Shown here: positions 8,613 through 17,855 of the stretch, piece by piece
Position numbering within the stretch: the stretch's first letter is position 1
Layout: each line of letters begins with the position of its first letter
Origin: Bordetella bronchialis
GTDB lineage: Bacteria > Pseudomonadota > Gammaproteobacteria > Burkholderiales > Burkholderiaceae_B
Assembly: GCF_001676705.1 (NCBI RefSeq)
Contig: NZ_CP016170.1
Span: 2,418,001 to 2,482,000 of the forward strand
Reading direction: 5' to 3'
Length of the DNA: 64,000 bases
Translations under genes and position numbers: made by a program
The notes under the pieces: model-generated
The model's input: only the letters and a program-made list of their open reading frames with translations
What the model was told of the DNA's origin: nothing
The model's database searches: none

Positions 8613-9548
8613 GTGCTTTCCAGCGAGGATCTGCGCTTTTTCCTGACCGTGGCGGCGGCCCGGTCGCTGGCCGATGCGGCGCGCACGCTCGATGTGACGC
8701 CGCCGGCCGTCACGCAGCGGCTGGCCGCATTGGAAAAGCGCCTGGGCATACGGCTGGTCGAGCGCACGGGAAGGCGCGTCGGCCTTACCGATGAAGGGCA
8801 TTTGCTGGCCGCGCGCGGCCGCCGCATCTGCGACGAAATCGGGCTGCTGGCGGATGCGCTGGGCAGCCGCCGCGGGGTCGTCGCCGGCCATCTGCGCGTC
8901 CTGGCGCCGCTGGGCTTCGGCCATCGCTATGTCGCGCCCGCCGTGGCGCGCGTACGGCGCGATCATCCCGAGGTCACCGCCACGCTGACGCTGTCGGACC
9001 GCCCCGGCCGCCACGCCGAGGACAGCTGGGATGTGATGGTGCATATCGGCGAGCTGCGCGATTCGGCGCTGGTGATGCAGCGCATCGCGTCCAACCGCCG
9101 CATCCTGTGCGCCGCGCCCGCCTATCTGCGGCGGCGCGGCGCGCCGTCCCGGCCGCAGGACCTGCGCGACCACGAATGCATCGCCCTGCGGGAAAACGAC
9201 GAGGACGTCACGCTCTGGCGCTTTACCGGTGCCCAGGGCGAAACGGCCAGCGTCCGCATCGATCCCGTACTGGCCAGCACGGAAGGGTCGGTCGTGCACG
9301 ACTGGGCGGTGGCGGGAATGGGCATCATGGTCCGCTCGGAATGGGACGTGGCCGGCGACCTGCGCGCGGGGCGCCTGGTGGCGCTGCTGCCCGCGTGGCG
9401 GCTGCCGGATGCCGACGTCATCGCGCTGCTGCCTTCGCGCGAGGTGCGCTCCGCGCGCACCTCGCAATTCCTGGCGTGCCTGCGCGCGCAGGTCCGGGCC
9501 CATCCCTGGGATGCCGGACAGGACACGGCCGGCGTGGCGGGAAACTGA
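8613..9548 (+). CDS. LysR family transcriptional regulator
   Basis: A 311-residue LysR-type regulator: winged helix-turn-helix at about residues 5-63 (FFLTVAAARSLADAARTLDVTPPAVTQRLAALEKRLGIRL region), then a two-lobed effector domain. The start is GTG at 8613, preceded by AGGGAGCAAGGG with six-base spacing. An in-frame TTG 13 codons upstream would put the palindromic operator inside the coding region and is less likely. It is divergent from the Bug-M81-PLP enzyme operon and is its probable regulator; the effector is presumably the transported compound or an intermediate. The Pho box of the next gene overlaps its stop codon. Confidence 0.92.
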   Translation: MLSSEDLRFFLTVAAARSLADAARTLDVTPPAVTQRLAALEKRLGIRLVERTGRRVGLTDEGHLLAARGRRICDEIGLLADALGSRRGVVAGHLRVLAPLGFGHRYVAPAVARVRRDHPEVTATLTLSDRPGRHAEDSWDVMVHIGELRDSALVMQRIASNRRILCAAPAYLRRRGAPSRPQDLRDHECIALRENDEDVTLWRFTGAQGETASVRIDPVLASTEGSVVHDWAVAGMGIMVRSEWDVAGDLRAGRLVALLPAWRLPDADVIALLPSREVRSARTSQFLACLRAQVRAHPWDAGQDTAGVAGN

Positions 9549-9562
9549 CAAAAAGCTGTCAA
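9545..9562 (+). promoter_or_regulatory. Pho box (PhoB binding site)
   Basis: CTGACAA-AAAG-CTGTCAA: two 7-bp direct repeats at 11-bp spacing, matching the PhoB consensus CTGTCAT-N4-CTGTCAT at 11 of 14 repeat positions. It lies 56 bp before the start of the PhoX-type phosphatase and overlaps the LysR stop codon. It predicts induction by phosphate starvation. Confidence 0.75.
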
Positions 9563-9617
9563 ACTCCGGCGGCACACTATGGCGATCGCAGACGCCCAAC
9601 CCGCCAGGAGACACCGC

Positions 9618-11486
9618 ATGTCGCGCTTCACCGACGAAGCAAAAGATCGTTCCCTTGCCCAGGACGCCGGGCCGGCCCCGGGCGTCGCCGTGCGGCCAGG
9701 ACAGCGCCTGGACGAGATCCTGGCCATCAATCCCGCGCGGCGTGTCTGGCTGAAATCCGGCCTGGGCGCGGCCGCGCTTTCGGTGTTCGGGGTGCCGGCG
9801 CTGGCGGCCGGGCCGGGGCAGGCGACCGGCGTGGACGGGCAGGCCGGCGCCGGCAAGGGCATGGCCGGCATGGCGGCCGCCGGCCTGGATCCCGCCAAGG
9901 ACTACAGCATCCGCTTCCAGCCGGTGCCGCGCTCCACCGCCGACGCGATCGCGGTGCCCGACGGCTACGAGGCCCACGTCCTGTTCTCCACCGGCGACGC
10001 CGTGGAGCCCGGTTCCACCGCTTGGCGCGAAGGCGAGTTCCCGTCCTGGCAAACCGCCGGCAAGCGCGCCGGCGGCGACCATGACGGCATGCATTACTTC
10101 GCCTTGCCCGGCGTGGATCCGCAAAAGGGCGGGCTGCTGGCGATCAACCACGAGCAGGTCGACATGCGGGTGTTCTTTGCCGAAGAGACTTTCGCCGGCA
10201 ATACCTTCGACGAGAAAAAAGCCACGCCGGAGCAGAAGCGCGTCGCCTTGTCCGCGGTGGGCGTGTCCATTATCGAGATCGAATTCTCCGGCAAGGCCTG
10301 GCGGGTCAAGCCCGACTCACCCTATAACCGCCGCTACACTGGCAACACCCGCTATGCGGTGGGCGGCCCGGCGCGCGAAAAAGTGGGCGCCACGGTCACC
10401 GGGACGCTGAACAACTGCTCCAGCGGCGCCACGCCCTGGGGCACCTACCTGACCTGCGAAGAGGTCACCCACAACTACTTCGATTCCACCCAGGCCCGGC
10501 AGGGCTACGGTTGGGTGGTGGAGCTGGATCCGCAGGGCAGGATCCTGGAGCAGGGCGTCAAGCGCACCGCCATGGGACGCTTCAACCACGAGAACGTCGC
10601 CTGGCTCGCCGACGACGCGCGCCGCGTGGCGTTCTACATGGGCGACGACAGCACGCCGGGCTGTATCTACAAGTTCGTGCCCGACCGTGCCTATGACGCC
10701 GCCGACCGGGCCGCCAATCTCGGCCTGCTGGACGAGGGCACCCTGTACGTCGCGCAATTCAATGCCTCGGGGCAGGGCAAATGGATTCCGCTGAAGCACG
10801 GCAATGCGGGACTGACTGCAGCCGACGGCTATGCCTCGCAGGCCGACGTGCTGGTGGAATGCCAGCGCGCCGCCGTGTCGGCCGGCGGCACGGTCATGGA
10901 CCGCCCGGAATGGATCACGGTGGGGCCGCGCAAGGACCTGTACGTGACCTTGACCAACTACAGCGGGCGGGGTGGCAAGGCGCCCGTGGACGACGCCAAT
11001 CCGCGTCCGGAGAACCACCATGGGCACATCATCCGCTGGAAGGAAGCCGGCGATTCGCCGCTGGCGACCGGGTTCACCTGGGAGATCTTCCTGCTGGCCG
11101 GCGATCCGGGGCAGGCGTCCGCGCAGGGCAAGCCGAATCTCGCGGGCAATATCAAGGGCGATGCGTTCAGCAGCCCGGACGGCCTGCGGCAGGACGCGGC
11201 CGGGCGCCTGTGGGTACAGACCGATATGAACCTGGGCGCGGTCGCCACGCCGGCCGTCTTCGGCAACAACGGCATGTATTGCATCGATCACGCCACCGGG
11301 GAATCGCGGCGCTTCCTGGTCGGACCGGTGGGCTGCGAACTGACCGGCATCGCGTACACGCCGGACCTGACGACCTTCTTCGTCAACATCCAGCATCCGA
11401 CGCAGGGCTGGCCGCAAGCGGGCCGCACGCCGCGTTCGTCCACGGTGGCGATCCGCCGCAAGGACGGCGCGCCCGTCGGCGCCTAG
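9618..11486 (+). CDS. phoX: PhoX family phosphatase (DUF839), Tat-exported
   Basis: A 622-residue protein. A twin-arginine signal is visible: NPARRVWLKSG at residues 39-49, a hydrophobic stretch, and cleavage near ALAAG at 61-65. Family motifs follow: NHEQVDMRV, NCSSGATPWGTYLTCEE, MGRFNHENV, YMGDD and DGLRQDAAGRLWVQTDM, which supply ligands of the Ca/Fe centre in characterised PhoX enzymes. PhoX enzymes release phosphate from phosphate monoesters in the periplasm after folded export. The start at 9618 has AGGAGA upstream; a 13-codon upstream extension is rejected. A Pho box precedes it, consistent with phosphate-starvation control. The gene stands alone. Confidence 0.93.
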   Translation: MSRFTDEAKDRSLAQDAGPAPGVAVRPGQRLDEILAINPARRVWLKSGLGAAALSVFGVPALAAGPGQATGVDGQAGAGKGMAGMAAAGLDPAKDYSIRFQPVPRSTADAIAVPDGYEAHVLFSTGDAVEPGSTAWREGEFPSWQTAGKRAGGDHDGMHYFALPGVDPQKGGLLAINHEQVDMRVFFAEETFAGNTFDEKKATPEQKRVALSAVGVSIIEIEFSGKAWRVKPDSPYNRRYTGNTRYAVGGPAREKVGATVTGTLNNCSSGATPWGTYLTCEEVTHNYFDSTQARQGYGWVVELDPQGRILEQGVKRTAMGRFNHENVAWLADDARRVAFYMGDDSTPGCIYKFVPDRAYDAADRAANLGLLDEGTLYVAQFNASGQGKWIPLKHGNAGLTAADGYASQADVLVECQRAAVSAGGTVMDRPEWITVGPRKDLYVTLTNYSGRGGKAPVDDANPRPENHHGHIIRWKEAGDSPLATGFTWEIFLLAGDPGQASAQGKPNLAGNIKGDAFSSPDGLRQDAAGRLWVQTDMNLGAVATPAVFGNNGMYCIDHATGESRRFLVGPVGCELTGIAYTPDLTTFFVNIQHPTQGWPQAGRTPRSSTVAIRRKDGAPVGA

Positions 11487-11585
11487 CCGGGGGCCTGGCC
11501 CGGCGGCCGACCGCGATGCCGGCCGCGATGCCGGCCGCGTTGGCCGCGTCGCGGCAGAGTACCCGGCGCGGCCGCGCCGCTCATC

Positions 11586-11603
11586 TGTACACGCGGGTAT
11601 ACA
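11586..11603. promoter_or_regulatory. imperfect dyad TGTACAC-N4-GTATACA
   Basis: An 18-bp inverted repeat with one mismatch per arm lies about 110 bp upstream of the Bug gene at 11712. Its form resembles GntR/FadR-type operators. No regulator gene adjoins it, so the role is open. Confidence 0.3.
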
Positions 11604-11711
11604 ATCCCGTCCCTAGCGCTCGCGGGAGCAGCGGTCCATCAAAAGCGCGGCAGCAAGCCGCCCATGGGCCGCCTGTTATGAGCCCATAACCTGCGACACA
11701 GGAGTACATAC

Positions 11712-12677
11712 ATGAGATTCGGCAAATCCCTGCTGGGGAAATTGCTGGCCGGCACGGTTCTTTGTGCAAGCACGCTGGCGGCCCACGCCGCCGATTGGCC
11801 CGAGCGCCCGATCACCCTGGTTATTCCCTTCCCGCCCGGCGGCACCACCGACATGGTCGGCCGTCCCCTGGCGGAAGCGATCGCCAAGAAGCTGGGCAAG
11901 CCCGTGATCGTGGACAACCGCGCCGGCGCGGGCGGCACCATCGGCGCCGCCTACGTGGCGCGCTCCGCGCCCGACGGCTACACCATCTTCCTGTCGACCA
12001 TCGCGCATACCATCGCGCCGTCGACCTACGACAAGCTGACGTACAACTTCGAGAAGGATTTCGCGCCGATCACCATCGTGGCATCGTCGCCCAACCTCCT
12101 GATCGTCAACGATAAGCTGCCGGTCAAGACCGTTCCCGAACTGATCGACTACGCCAAGAAAAATCCGGGCAAGCTGAACTTCGGTTCCGCCGGCATCGGC
12201 AGCACGGAGCACCTGGCCGGCGAGCTGTTCAAGAAGATGGCCGGCATCGATATCGCGCACGTGCCCTACAAGGGCGGCGCGCCCATGATGGCCGACCTGA
12301 TTTCGGGCCAGATCCAGATGGCCATCGAGACCAGCGGCTCGGCGATCTCGCAGATCCGCGCCGGCACGGTGCGCGCCCTGGGCGTCAGCAGCGAAAAGCC
12401 CAGTGCCTATTTCCCTGGCATCCCGGCGATCGACCAGGCCGGCCTGCCTGGCTACACCTTCTCGACCTGGTACGGCCTGGTGGTTCCCGCCAAGGTGCCC
12501 AAGGACATCCAGGCCAAGCTGTACCAGGCCACGCTGGATGCCTTCAAGGATCCGCAGATGGCCAAGGCCCTGGAGACCATAGGCGCCGAACCGGGCGGCC
12601 AGAAGCCCGAGGAGTTCGGCAAGTTCATCGCCGAACAGACCCAGAAGTGGCATGACATCCTGAAGGGCGGCAAGTAA
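11712..12677 (+). CDS. tripartite tricarboxylate transporter-type substrate-binding protein (Bug/TctC)
   Basis: A 321-residue secreted binding protein: signal peptide ending TLAAHAADWP (about residues 22-28), then RPITLVIPFPPGGTTDMVGR and VIVDNRAGAGGTIGA, which are the classic Bug motifs around the carboxylate-binding pocket. The start has AGGAG eight bases upstream. It stands alone between the PhoX gene and a strong intrinsic terminator, without membrane components. The ligand cannot be predicted. It is one of six homologues in this window, each with a different neighbourhood, suggesting independent substrate assignments. Confidence 0.94.
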   Translation: MRFGKSLLGKLLAGTVLCASTLAAHAADWPERPITLVIPFPPGGTTDMVGRPLAEAIAKKLGKPVIVDNRAGAGGTIGAAYVARSAPDGYTIFLSTIAHTIAPSTYDKLTYNFEKDFAPITIVASSPNLLIVNDKLPVKTVPELIDYAKKNPGKLNFGSAGIGSTEHLAGELFKKMAGIDIAHVPYKGGAPMMADLISGQIQMAIETSGSAISQIRAGTVRALGVSSEKPSAYFPGIPAIDQAGLPGYTFSTWYGLVVPAKVPKDIQAKLYQATLDAFKDPQMAKALETIGAEPGGQKPEEFGKFIAEQTQKWHDILKGGK

Positions 12678-12757
12678 GCTGGCGCTTGCCGCCGGCGCTT
12701 TTCCGTCCGGGACCGACAGGCCGCGCCCCGTGCGCGGCCGGGTTCTTCCGCAAGATC

Positions 12758-12784
12758 CCGCCGGCATGTCCGGCGGTTTTTTTT
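12758..12784 (+). terminator. intrinsic terminator after the Bug gene
   Basis: Stem CCGCCGG / CCGGCGG with a five-base loop, followed by eight T residues: a textbook Rho-independent terminator 80 bp downstream of the Bug stop codon. Confidence 0.88.
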
Positions 12785-12844
12785 CGGCCTGCCGACGCGG
12801 GGCCGGCCATGCCCCGATTCCCCGCCACCATTGGAGACGCCATC

Positions 12845-13162
12845 ATGCACTACGTTCTTTCCTACGAGTTCGTGCCGGATTACGTCGCGCGCCGCCCGCG
12901 GTTCCGCGACGCGCACCTGGAGCAGGCGTGGCAGGCCTCCAAGCGCGGCGACCTGGTGCTGGCGGGCGCGGTCGGCGAACCCATCGATGGCGCGCTGCTT
13001 GTCTTCCAGGGCGACTCCCCCGCGGTAGCGGAAGCCTTCGCCAGGCAGGACCCCTACGTGGTCCATGGCCTGGTCACGCGCTGGACCGTGAAGCCCTGGC
13101 ATACCGTGGTGGGCGAGGACGCGGCCAGCCCTGTCAGGCCGGGGCAGGCGCCCGCGCAATAA
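12845..13162 (+). CDS. YciI family protein
   Basis: A 105-residue protein, MHYVLSYEFVPDYVARRP at the start and DPYVVHGLVTRWTVKPW near residues 68-84. This is the small alpha/beta (ferredoxin-like) YciI fold with its conserved Asp/His pair. Relatives include chloromuconolactone-dehalogenase-like and uncharacterised proteins; a function here cannot be assigned. The ATG at 12845 has GGAG at eight bases; the open frame upstream crosses the terminator hairpin and is not coding. It lies between the terminator and the VOC-ppc pair. Confidence 0.82.
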   Translation: MHYVLSYEFVPDYVARRPRFRDAHLEQAWQASKRGDLVLAGAVGEPIDGALLVFQGDSPAVAEAFARQDPYVVHGLVTRWTVKPWHTVVGEDAASPVRPGQAPAQ

Positions 13163-13189
13163 GCCGCCGTAACGGTTCGCGACGGCGGC
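13163..13189 (+). terminator. hairpin after the YciI gene
   Basis: GCCGCCGT and ACGGCGGC form an 8-bp stem directly after the YciI stop codon, with an 11-base loop and no T-run. It is a plausible weak terminator separating YciI from the VOC-ppc unit. Confidence 0.4.
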
Positions 13190-13335
13190 CTTCCGGAATG
13201 TGAATTCCCAAGCCGCGCGGAATCTCCTACAGTCGTGCTGTCGCCCGCGCCCGGGGTCTGCGATCCCGGTGGCGGTCCGCGGCGACAGCCGCCCGGCCAT
13301 CCACGGGACGGCATGGCCAACGACTGGAGACCGCA

Positions 13336-13716
13336 GTGATCGATCACCTGGATCATCTCGTTCTGACCACCGCCGATGAAGCCGCCTGCGCGCGCTTCTA
13401 CGTCGACATCCTGGGCATGCGCCTGGAAACCTTCGGCGAGGGCCGCAAGGCCTTCGTCTTCGGCGGGCAGAAAATCAATCTGCACATCAAGGGGCGCGAG
13501 TTCGAGCCCAAGGCGCACCTGCCGGTGCCCGGGGCGCTGGACCTTTGCTTCATCGCCGGCGTGCCGCTGGACGCGGTCATCGCGCGGCTGCGCGAATACC
13601 GGGTGCCCATCGAACAAGGTCCGGTCATGCGCACCGGCGCCACGTCCCGCATCCGTTCGGTCTACGTGCGCGATCCCGACCTGAACCTGATTGAAATCTC
13701 GGAGCTCGCGGCATGA
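13336..13716 (+). CDS. VOC family protein (glyoxalase-like)
   Basis: A 126-residue single vicinal-oxygen-chelate module: [11 protein letters not shown] at the start, [13 protein letters not shown] at about 22-34, and [13 protein letters not shown] near the end carrying the metal-ligand Glu. Candidate metal ligands are His 7 (or 4), His 51-52 region and the Glu of LIEIS. Start is GTG at 13336 with GGAGACC upstream. It overlaps the ppc start codon by four bases (ATGA), so the two are translationally coupled. This genus often annotates such proteins as VOC virulence protein; the substrate is unknown, and the coupling to PEP carboxylase is notable. Confidence 0.87.
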   Translation: MIDHLDHLVLTTADEAACARFYVDILGMRLETFGEGRKAFVFGGQKINLHIKGREFEPKAHLPVPGALDLCFIAGVPLDAVIARLREYRVPIEQGPVMRTGATSRIRSVYVRDPDLNLIEISELAA

Positions 13717-16529
13717 CGGAGCCTGGCTTGGAAGACCTTGCCGACGAGCGTGCCGACGCCGTCGATACCCCCGCCGGACAACCGCTGATCGAGGACATCC
13801 GCCTGTTGGGCAGGCTGCTGGGAGACGTCATCCGCGAACAGGAGGGCGACCAGGCCTATGGGCTGGTCGAACAGGTGCGCCAGCTGGCCGTGGCGTTCCG
13901 CCGCGACGACGACACCCGCGCCGACCAGGCGCTCAAAAGCCTGCTGCAGTCGCAGTCCGGCCTGATGCTGGTCTGCGTGGTGCGCGCCTTTACCTACTTC
14001 AGCCTGCTGGCCAACCTGGCGGAGGACCGGCATTACATCCGGCGACGCCTGGCCCGCGAGCGTGCGGGCGACGTGCAGGAAGGCAGCATCGAAGCCATGA
14101 TGGCGCGCCTGCGCGGCGCCGGCATCGCGGCCGAACGCATCGCCGACACCCTGCGGGATGCCCACGTATCGCCGGTCCTGACCGCGCACCCCACGGAGGT
14201 CCAGCGCAAAAGCATCCTGGACGCGCAGCGCGCCATCGCCCAGTTGCTGGCCGAGCGCGACGATATCCGGGCCCGCGGCACGGGCGGGACGGGCGATGCG
14301 GTGCAGGCCCGAGAACTGGACGCGAACAGCGCCCAGCTGCGCGGCCGCATCATCCAGCTCTGGACAACGCGGCTGCTGCGCATGTCGCGCCTGACCGTGG
14401 CCGACGAAATCGAGAACGCGCTCAGCTACTACCAGACCACCTTCCTGCGCGAAATCCCGCGCCTGTATGCCAGCCTGGAGCGCGAACTGCCGGGCCTGCC
14501 CGTGGCCGGCTTCCTGCGCATGGGGCAGTGGATAGGCGGCGACCGCGACGGCAATCCCAATGTGTCCGCCGACACCCTGGCCCATGCGCTGAAGCGCCAG
14601 TCGGAAATCGCCCTGCGCCACTATCTGGCGGAAGTGCACCAGCTGGGTGGCGAGCTGTCCATGTCCGACTATCTGGTCGATGTATCGCCCGGGCTGAAGG
14701 CCCTGGCCGACCGCTCGCCGGACCACAGCGCGCATCGGCGCGACGAACCCTATCGCAGGGCGCTGTCGGGCGTGTACGCGCGGCTGGCGTCCACGCTGCA
14801 GGCGCTGTCCGGCGCGGAGGCCGCGCCGCATCCCGTCGCGCCGCAGCCGCCGTACGCGCGCGCCGAGGACTTCCTGGAAGACCTGGCGATCGTGGAGCGC
14901 TCGCTCGCCAGCCATCACGCCGAGGCGCTCGGGGCGCAGCGGCTGCGCCCGCTGATGCGCGCCGCCGGCGTATTCGGCTTCCACCTGGCCACGGTGGACC
15001 TGCGCCAGAGCTCCGACAAGCACGAGGCCGTGGTGGCCGAACTGCTGGCCGCGGCGCGCGTCCACGCCGACTACGGCGGCCTGGACGAGCAGGCGCGCAT
15101 CGCGCTGCTGCTCGCCCAGCTGGACGATCCCCGGTCCCTGCGCGTCCCGGGCGTCGAGTATTCCGAGCTGGCGCGCGGCGAACTGGCCATCTTCGAAACC
15201 GCGCGGCAGATGCGCCAGCGCTATGGCGGCCAGGCCATACGGCACTACATCATCAGCCACACCGAGACGGTCAGCGACCTGCTCGAAGTCCTGCTGCTGC
15301 AGAAAGAGGCCGGACTGCTGCGCGGGTTGCTGCGCGAGGACGCGCGGGCGGAGCTCATCGTGGTGCCGCTGTTCGAGACCATCGAGGACCTGCGCAACGC
15401 CACCGACATCATGCGCGGCTTCTATGCCCTGCCGGGCGTGTTCGAGCTGGTGTGCCGCAGCGGCGCCGAGCAGGACATCATGCTGGGCTATTCGGACAGC
15501 AACAAGGACGGCGGCATCTTCACCAGCAACTGGGAGCTGTATCGCGCCGAAATCGCGCTGGCGGCCTTGTTCGACGAGTTGGCCGCGCGCGCGCCCATCA
15601 AGCTGCGCATGTTCCACGGCCGCGGCGGTACGGTGGGGCGCGGCGGCGGACCGGCCTACCAGGCCATCCTGGCCCAGCCGCCCGGCACGGTACGCGGCCA
15701 ACTGCGCCTGACCGAACAGGGCGAGGTGATCGCCTCCAAGTACACCAACCCGGATATCGGCCGCCGCAACCTGGAAACGCTGGTGGCGGCCACGCTGGAG
15801 TCGACCTTGCTGCGCACCCAGCAGCAGGCGCCGGACGCCTTCCTGGATGCGGCCGCCGCGCTATCCGCGGCCAGCATGCGGGCGTATCGCGCGCTGGTCT
15901 ACGAAACGCCGGGTTTCCGCGAGTACTTCTTCGGTTCCACTCCCATCCGCGAAATCGCCGAGCTCAACATCGGCTCGCGCCCGGCCTCGCGCAGCGGCGG
16001 GCAGCGCATCGAGGACCTGCGCGCCATTCCCTGGGGTTTCAGCTGGGGCCAATGCCGCCTGACCTTGCCCGGGTGGTATGGATTCGGCTCGGCGGTGCAG
16101 GCCTACGCGGGCGGCGCGGACGGCGCCTGGGAGCTGCTGCGCGATATGTACCGGCAATGGCCTTTCTTCCGCACGCTGCTGTCGAACCTGGACATGGTGC
16201 TGGCCAAATCCGACCTGGCGCTGGCGGCGCGCTACGCCGAGCTGGTGGACGACGCGGCCCTGCGCGACCGGGTGTTCCCGGCGATCGAAGCCGAATGGCA
16301 CCGCACCGCGCAGGCCTTGTCGCGCATTACCGGCGCCGCGCAGCGGCTGGCCGGCAATCCGGTGCTGGCCCGTTCCATCAGCCACCGCTTTCCCTACCTG
16401 GATCCGCTGCATCACGTGCAGGTCGAACTCATGCAGCGCTACCGCGAAGGACGCGGCGATGCCGTCGTCAAGACGGGTATCCACATCTCCATCAACGGGA
16501 TTGCGGCGGGGCTGCGCAATAGCGGCTGA
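13713..16529 (+). CDS. ppc: phosphoenolpyruvate carboxylase
   Basis: A 938-residue cytosolic enzyme that carboxylates PEP to oxaloacetate to refill the TCA cycle. VLTAHPTE with the catalytic His is at about 155-162, [17 protein letters not shown] near 593-609 and [13 protein letters not shown] near 634-646. The PEP-binding [19 protein letters not shown] is a Bordetella-like version of the family's IPWxFxWTQ segment. The C-terminus ends [12 protein letters not shown] where most family members have QNTG. Length matches the family (870-970). It is translationally coupled to the VOC gene by an ATGA overlap. Its last 38 bp overlap the 3' end of the convergent IclR gene. Confidence 0.98.
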   Translation: MTEPGLEDLADERADAVDTPAGQPLIEDIRLLGRLLGDVIREQEGDQAYGLVEQVRQLAVAFRRDDDTRADQALKSLLQSQSGLMLVCVVRAFTYFSLLANLAEDRHYIRRRLARERAGDVQEGSIEAMMARLRGAGIAAERIADTLRDAHVSPVLTAHPTEVQRKSILDAQRAIAQLLAERDDIRARGTGGTGDAVQARELDANSAQLRGRIIQLWTTRLLRMSRLTVADEIENALSYYQTTFLREIPRLYASLERELPGLPVAGFLRMGQWIGGDRDGNPNVSADTLAHALKRQSEIALRHYLAEVHQLGGELSMSDYLVDVSPGLKALADRSPDHSAHRRDEPYRRALSGVYARLASTLQALSGAEAAPHPVAPQPPYARAEDFLEDLAIVERSLASHHAEALGAQRLRPLMRAAGVFGFHLATVDLRQSSDKHEAVVAELLAAARVHADYGGLDEQARIALLLAQLDDPRSLRVPGVEYSELARGELAIFETARQMRQRYGGQAIRHYIISHTETVSDLLEVLLLQKEAGLLRGLLREDARAELIVVPLFETIEDLRNATDIMRGFYALPGVFELVCRSGAEQDIMLGYSDSNKDGGIFTSNWELYRAEIALAALFDELAARAPIKLRMFHGRGGTVGRGGGPAYQAILAQPPGTVRGQLRLTEQGEVIASKYTNPDIGRRNLETLVAATLESTLLRTQQQAPDAFLDAAAALSAASMRAYRALVYETPGFREYFFGSTPIREIAELNIGSRPASRSGGQRIEDLRAIPWGFSWGQCRLTLPGWYGFGSAVQAYAGGADGAWELLRDMYRQWPFFRTLLSNLDMVLAKSDLALAARYAELVDDAALRDRVFPAIEAEWHRTAQALSRITGAAQRLAGNPVLARSISHRFPYLDPLHHVQVELMQRYREGRGDAVVKTGIHISINGIAAGLRNSG

Positions 16530-17310
16530 AACCGGCCGACGCGCCGTACGCCATGTCGGCCTGCACGCGCTTGACGCAGGCCGACAGATGGCGGCTCAGC
16601 ATGGCCCGGCGCGAGGCGTCCATGCGCGGAGAGATGGTGGTGATGAACACCGCGGCGGCCGGCATCCCGCCGGGCTGCTTGATGTCCATGCCGATGGCGC
16701 TGACGCCCGCCGCGGCCACGCCGTCGTCCAGCGCATAACCGCTGTCGCGCGTGCGCCGGATGGACGCGCGCAGCGACGCCGCGCTGAAATTCGGATACCG
16801 CGTCAGCTTGTGCTCGATGGCTTGCAGCGCGATATCGATTTCCTCGTCGCTCATGGCGGCCAGGATGGCCAGGCCACCCACGCCGACCCCCAGGGGATGA
16901 CGGTCGCCCACGCCGGAGGTCAGCGTCTGGATAGGGAAATTGCCGGCGATGCGGTCCAGGCAGACGGTCTCGTAGCCGCTGCGCGCCACCAGGAAGGCCA
17001 TGTCGCCCGTCTGCTCGGCCAGGCGGCGCAGATGGGGATGGCAGGTTTCCCGCAGATTGTTTTCCGGCAGGGCGCACAGGCCCAGTTCGTAGATCAGGGG
17101 GCCCAGGCGGTAGCCGCGCTGTCCCGGTATGCGCACCAGCATGCGTTCGCTGACCAGGCGTTGCAGCAGCCGGTGCGCGGTGGATTTTTCCATGTCGGCG
17201 CGCCGCGCCAGGTCGATCAGGCGCAAGTGCTGCGACGGGCTGCTGGCCACCAGCCTTAGCAGGTCGATGGCGCGGCCCACGGTACTGGCCGGCGATGCTC
17301 GGTTTTGCAT
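16492..17310 (-). CDS. IclR family transcriptional regulator
   Basis: A 272-residue regulator: winged HTH at about residues 10-70 ([11 protein letters not shown]... [13 protein letters not shown]), then an IclR effector-binding domain with the conserved [15 protein letters not shown] and [13 protein letters not shown] segments. Start ATG at 17310 fits the family ([18 protein letters not shown]). It is divergent from the Bug-hydrolase-hydrolase operon across a 545-bp intergenic region and probably controls it. It overlaps the convergent ppc 3' end by 38 bp. Confidence 0.92.
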   Translation of the reverse strand: MQNRASPASTVGRAIDLLRLVASSPSQHLRLIDLARRADMEKSTAHRLLQRLVSERMLVRIPGQRGYRLGPLIYELGLCALPENNLRETCHPHLRRLAEQTGDMAFLVARSGYETVCLDRIAGNFPIQTLTSGVGDRHPLGVGVGGLAILAAMSDEEIDIALQAIEHKLTRYPNFSAASLRASIRRTRDSGYALDDGVAAAGVSAIGMDIKQPGGMPAAAVFITTISPRMDASRRAMLSRHLSACVKRVQADMAYGASAGFSRYCAAPPQSR

Positions 17311-17357
17311 GGTTCATCGGAGCCGCGCGTGGCGGTCATCAGGGACGTCACACAAAT

Positions 17358-17375
17358 CTTCCAGATACTGGGAAG
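17358..17375. promoter_or_regulatory. inverted repeat CTTCC-N8-GGAAG, possible IclR site
   Basis: Five-base arms separated by eight bases, 48 bp upstream of the IclR start. The size suits an IclR dimer, but the arms are short. Confidence 0.3.
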
Positions 17376-17688
17376 CCGCGACGCCGGCATGTCGCGGCGC
17401 GAGGCGCGCGCACGATGCGTTTCAGGCACGGGCTTTTTTCCAAAATATCACGCGCCACCATCGGCACAAACAGTTTTTTCCGTCTTCGCGGCGCAGCAAA
17501 CGTCGCGGCGCGACGCGGCGCGCGATGACGGTGCGGTCCCGGCCCGAAGGCGCGGTCTTGGTGCCGCAACGTGCACCACGCCGGTGAGCGCGTCGGCGCG
17601 GCGAAGCACGGCAATGCGGGGTCGCGCCGCTGCTCGCGCCACGCTCGCGCCACGCGGTTTTACTAAATGGGAAAAACCGCCCGAAATG

Positions 17689-17717
17689 TTGACGCGGTGC
17701 TTGCCCGGTTCCAATAT
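17689..17717 (+). promoter_or_regulatory. promoter-like element for the Bug-hydrolase operon
   Basis: TTGACG, 17 bp, CAATAT. The -35 box matches five of six bases; the -10 matches only three. It lies about 140 bp before the Bug start codon. Confidence 0.3.
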
Positions 17718-17855
17718 CCCCTGACATCGCGCACGGTTCACGCATGCGCCGGCGCGGTGGCGATGCCGGGCTGGGGTACACGTTGCCGCATGCCGGGTTC
17801 AAGGGGAAAGAGCGGACGCGTGGCGCGCGGACCGCCTTGCAAAGAGGCTCGTCGC

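Larger units (their letters stand above)
17311..17855. other. 545-bp divergent intergenic region
   Basis: There is no credible gene here; the open frames lack ribosome sites and are shadows. The region holds A/T-rich patches within GC-rich DNA, an inverted repeat CTTCC-N8-GGAAG at 17358-17375 about 50 bp before the IclR start, and a TTGACG-17-CAATAT promoter-like element at 17689-17717 on the plus strand. It presumably contains the promoters of both units. Confidence 0.5.
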
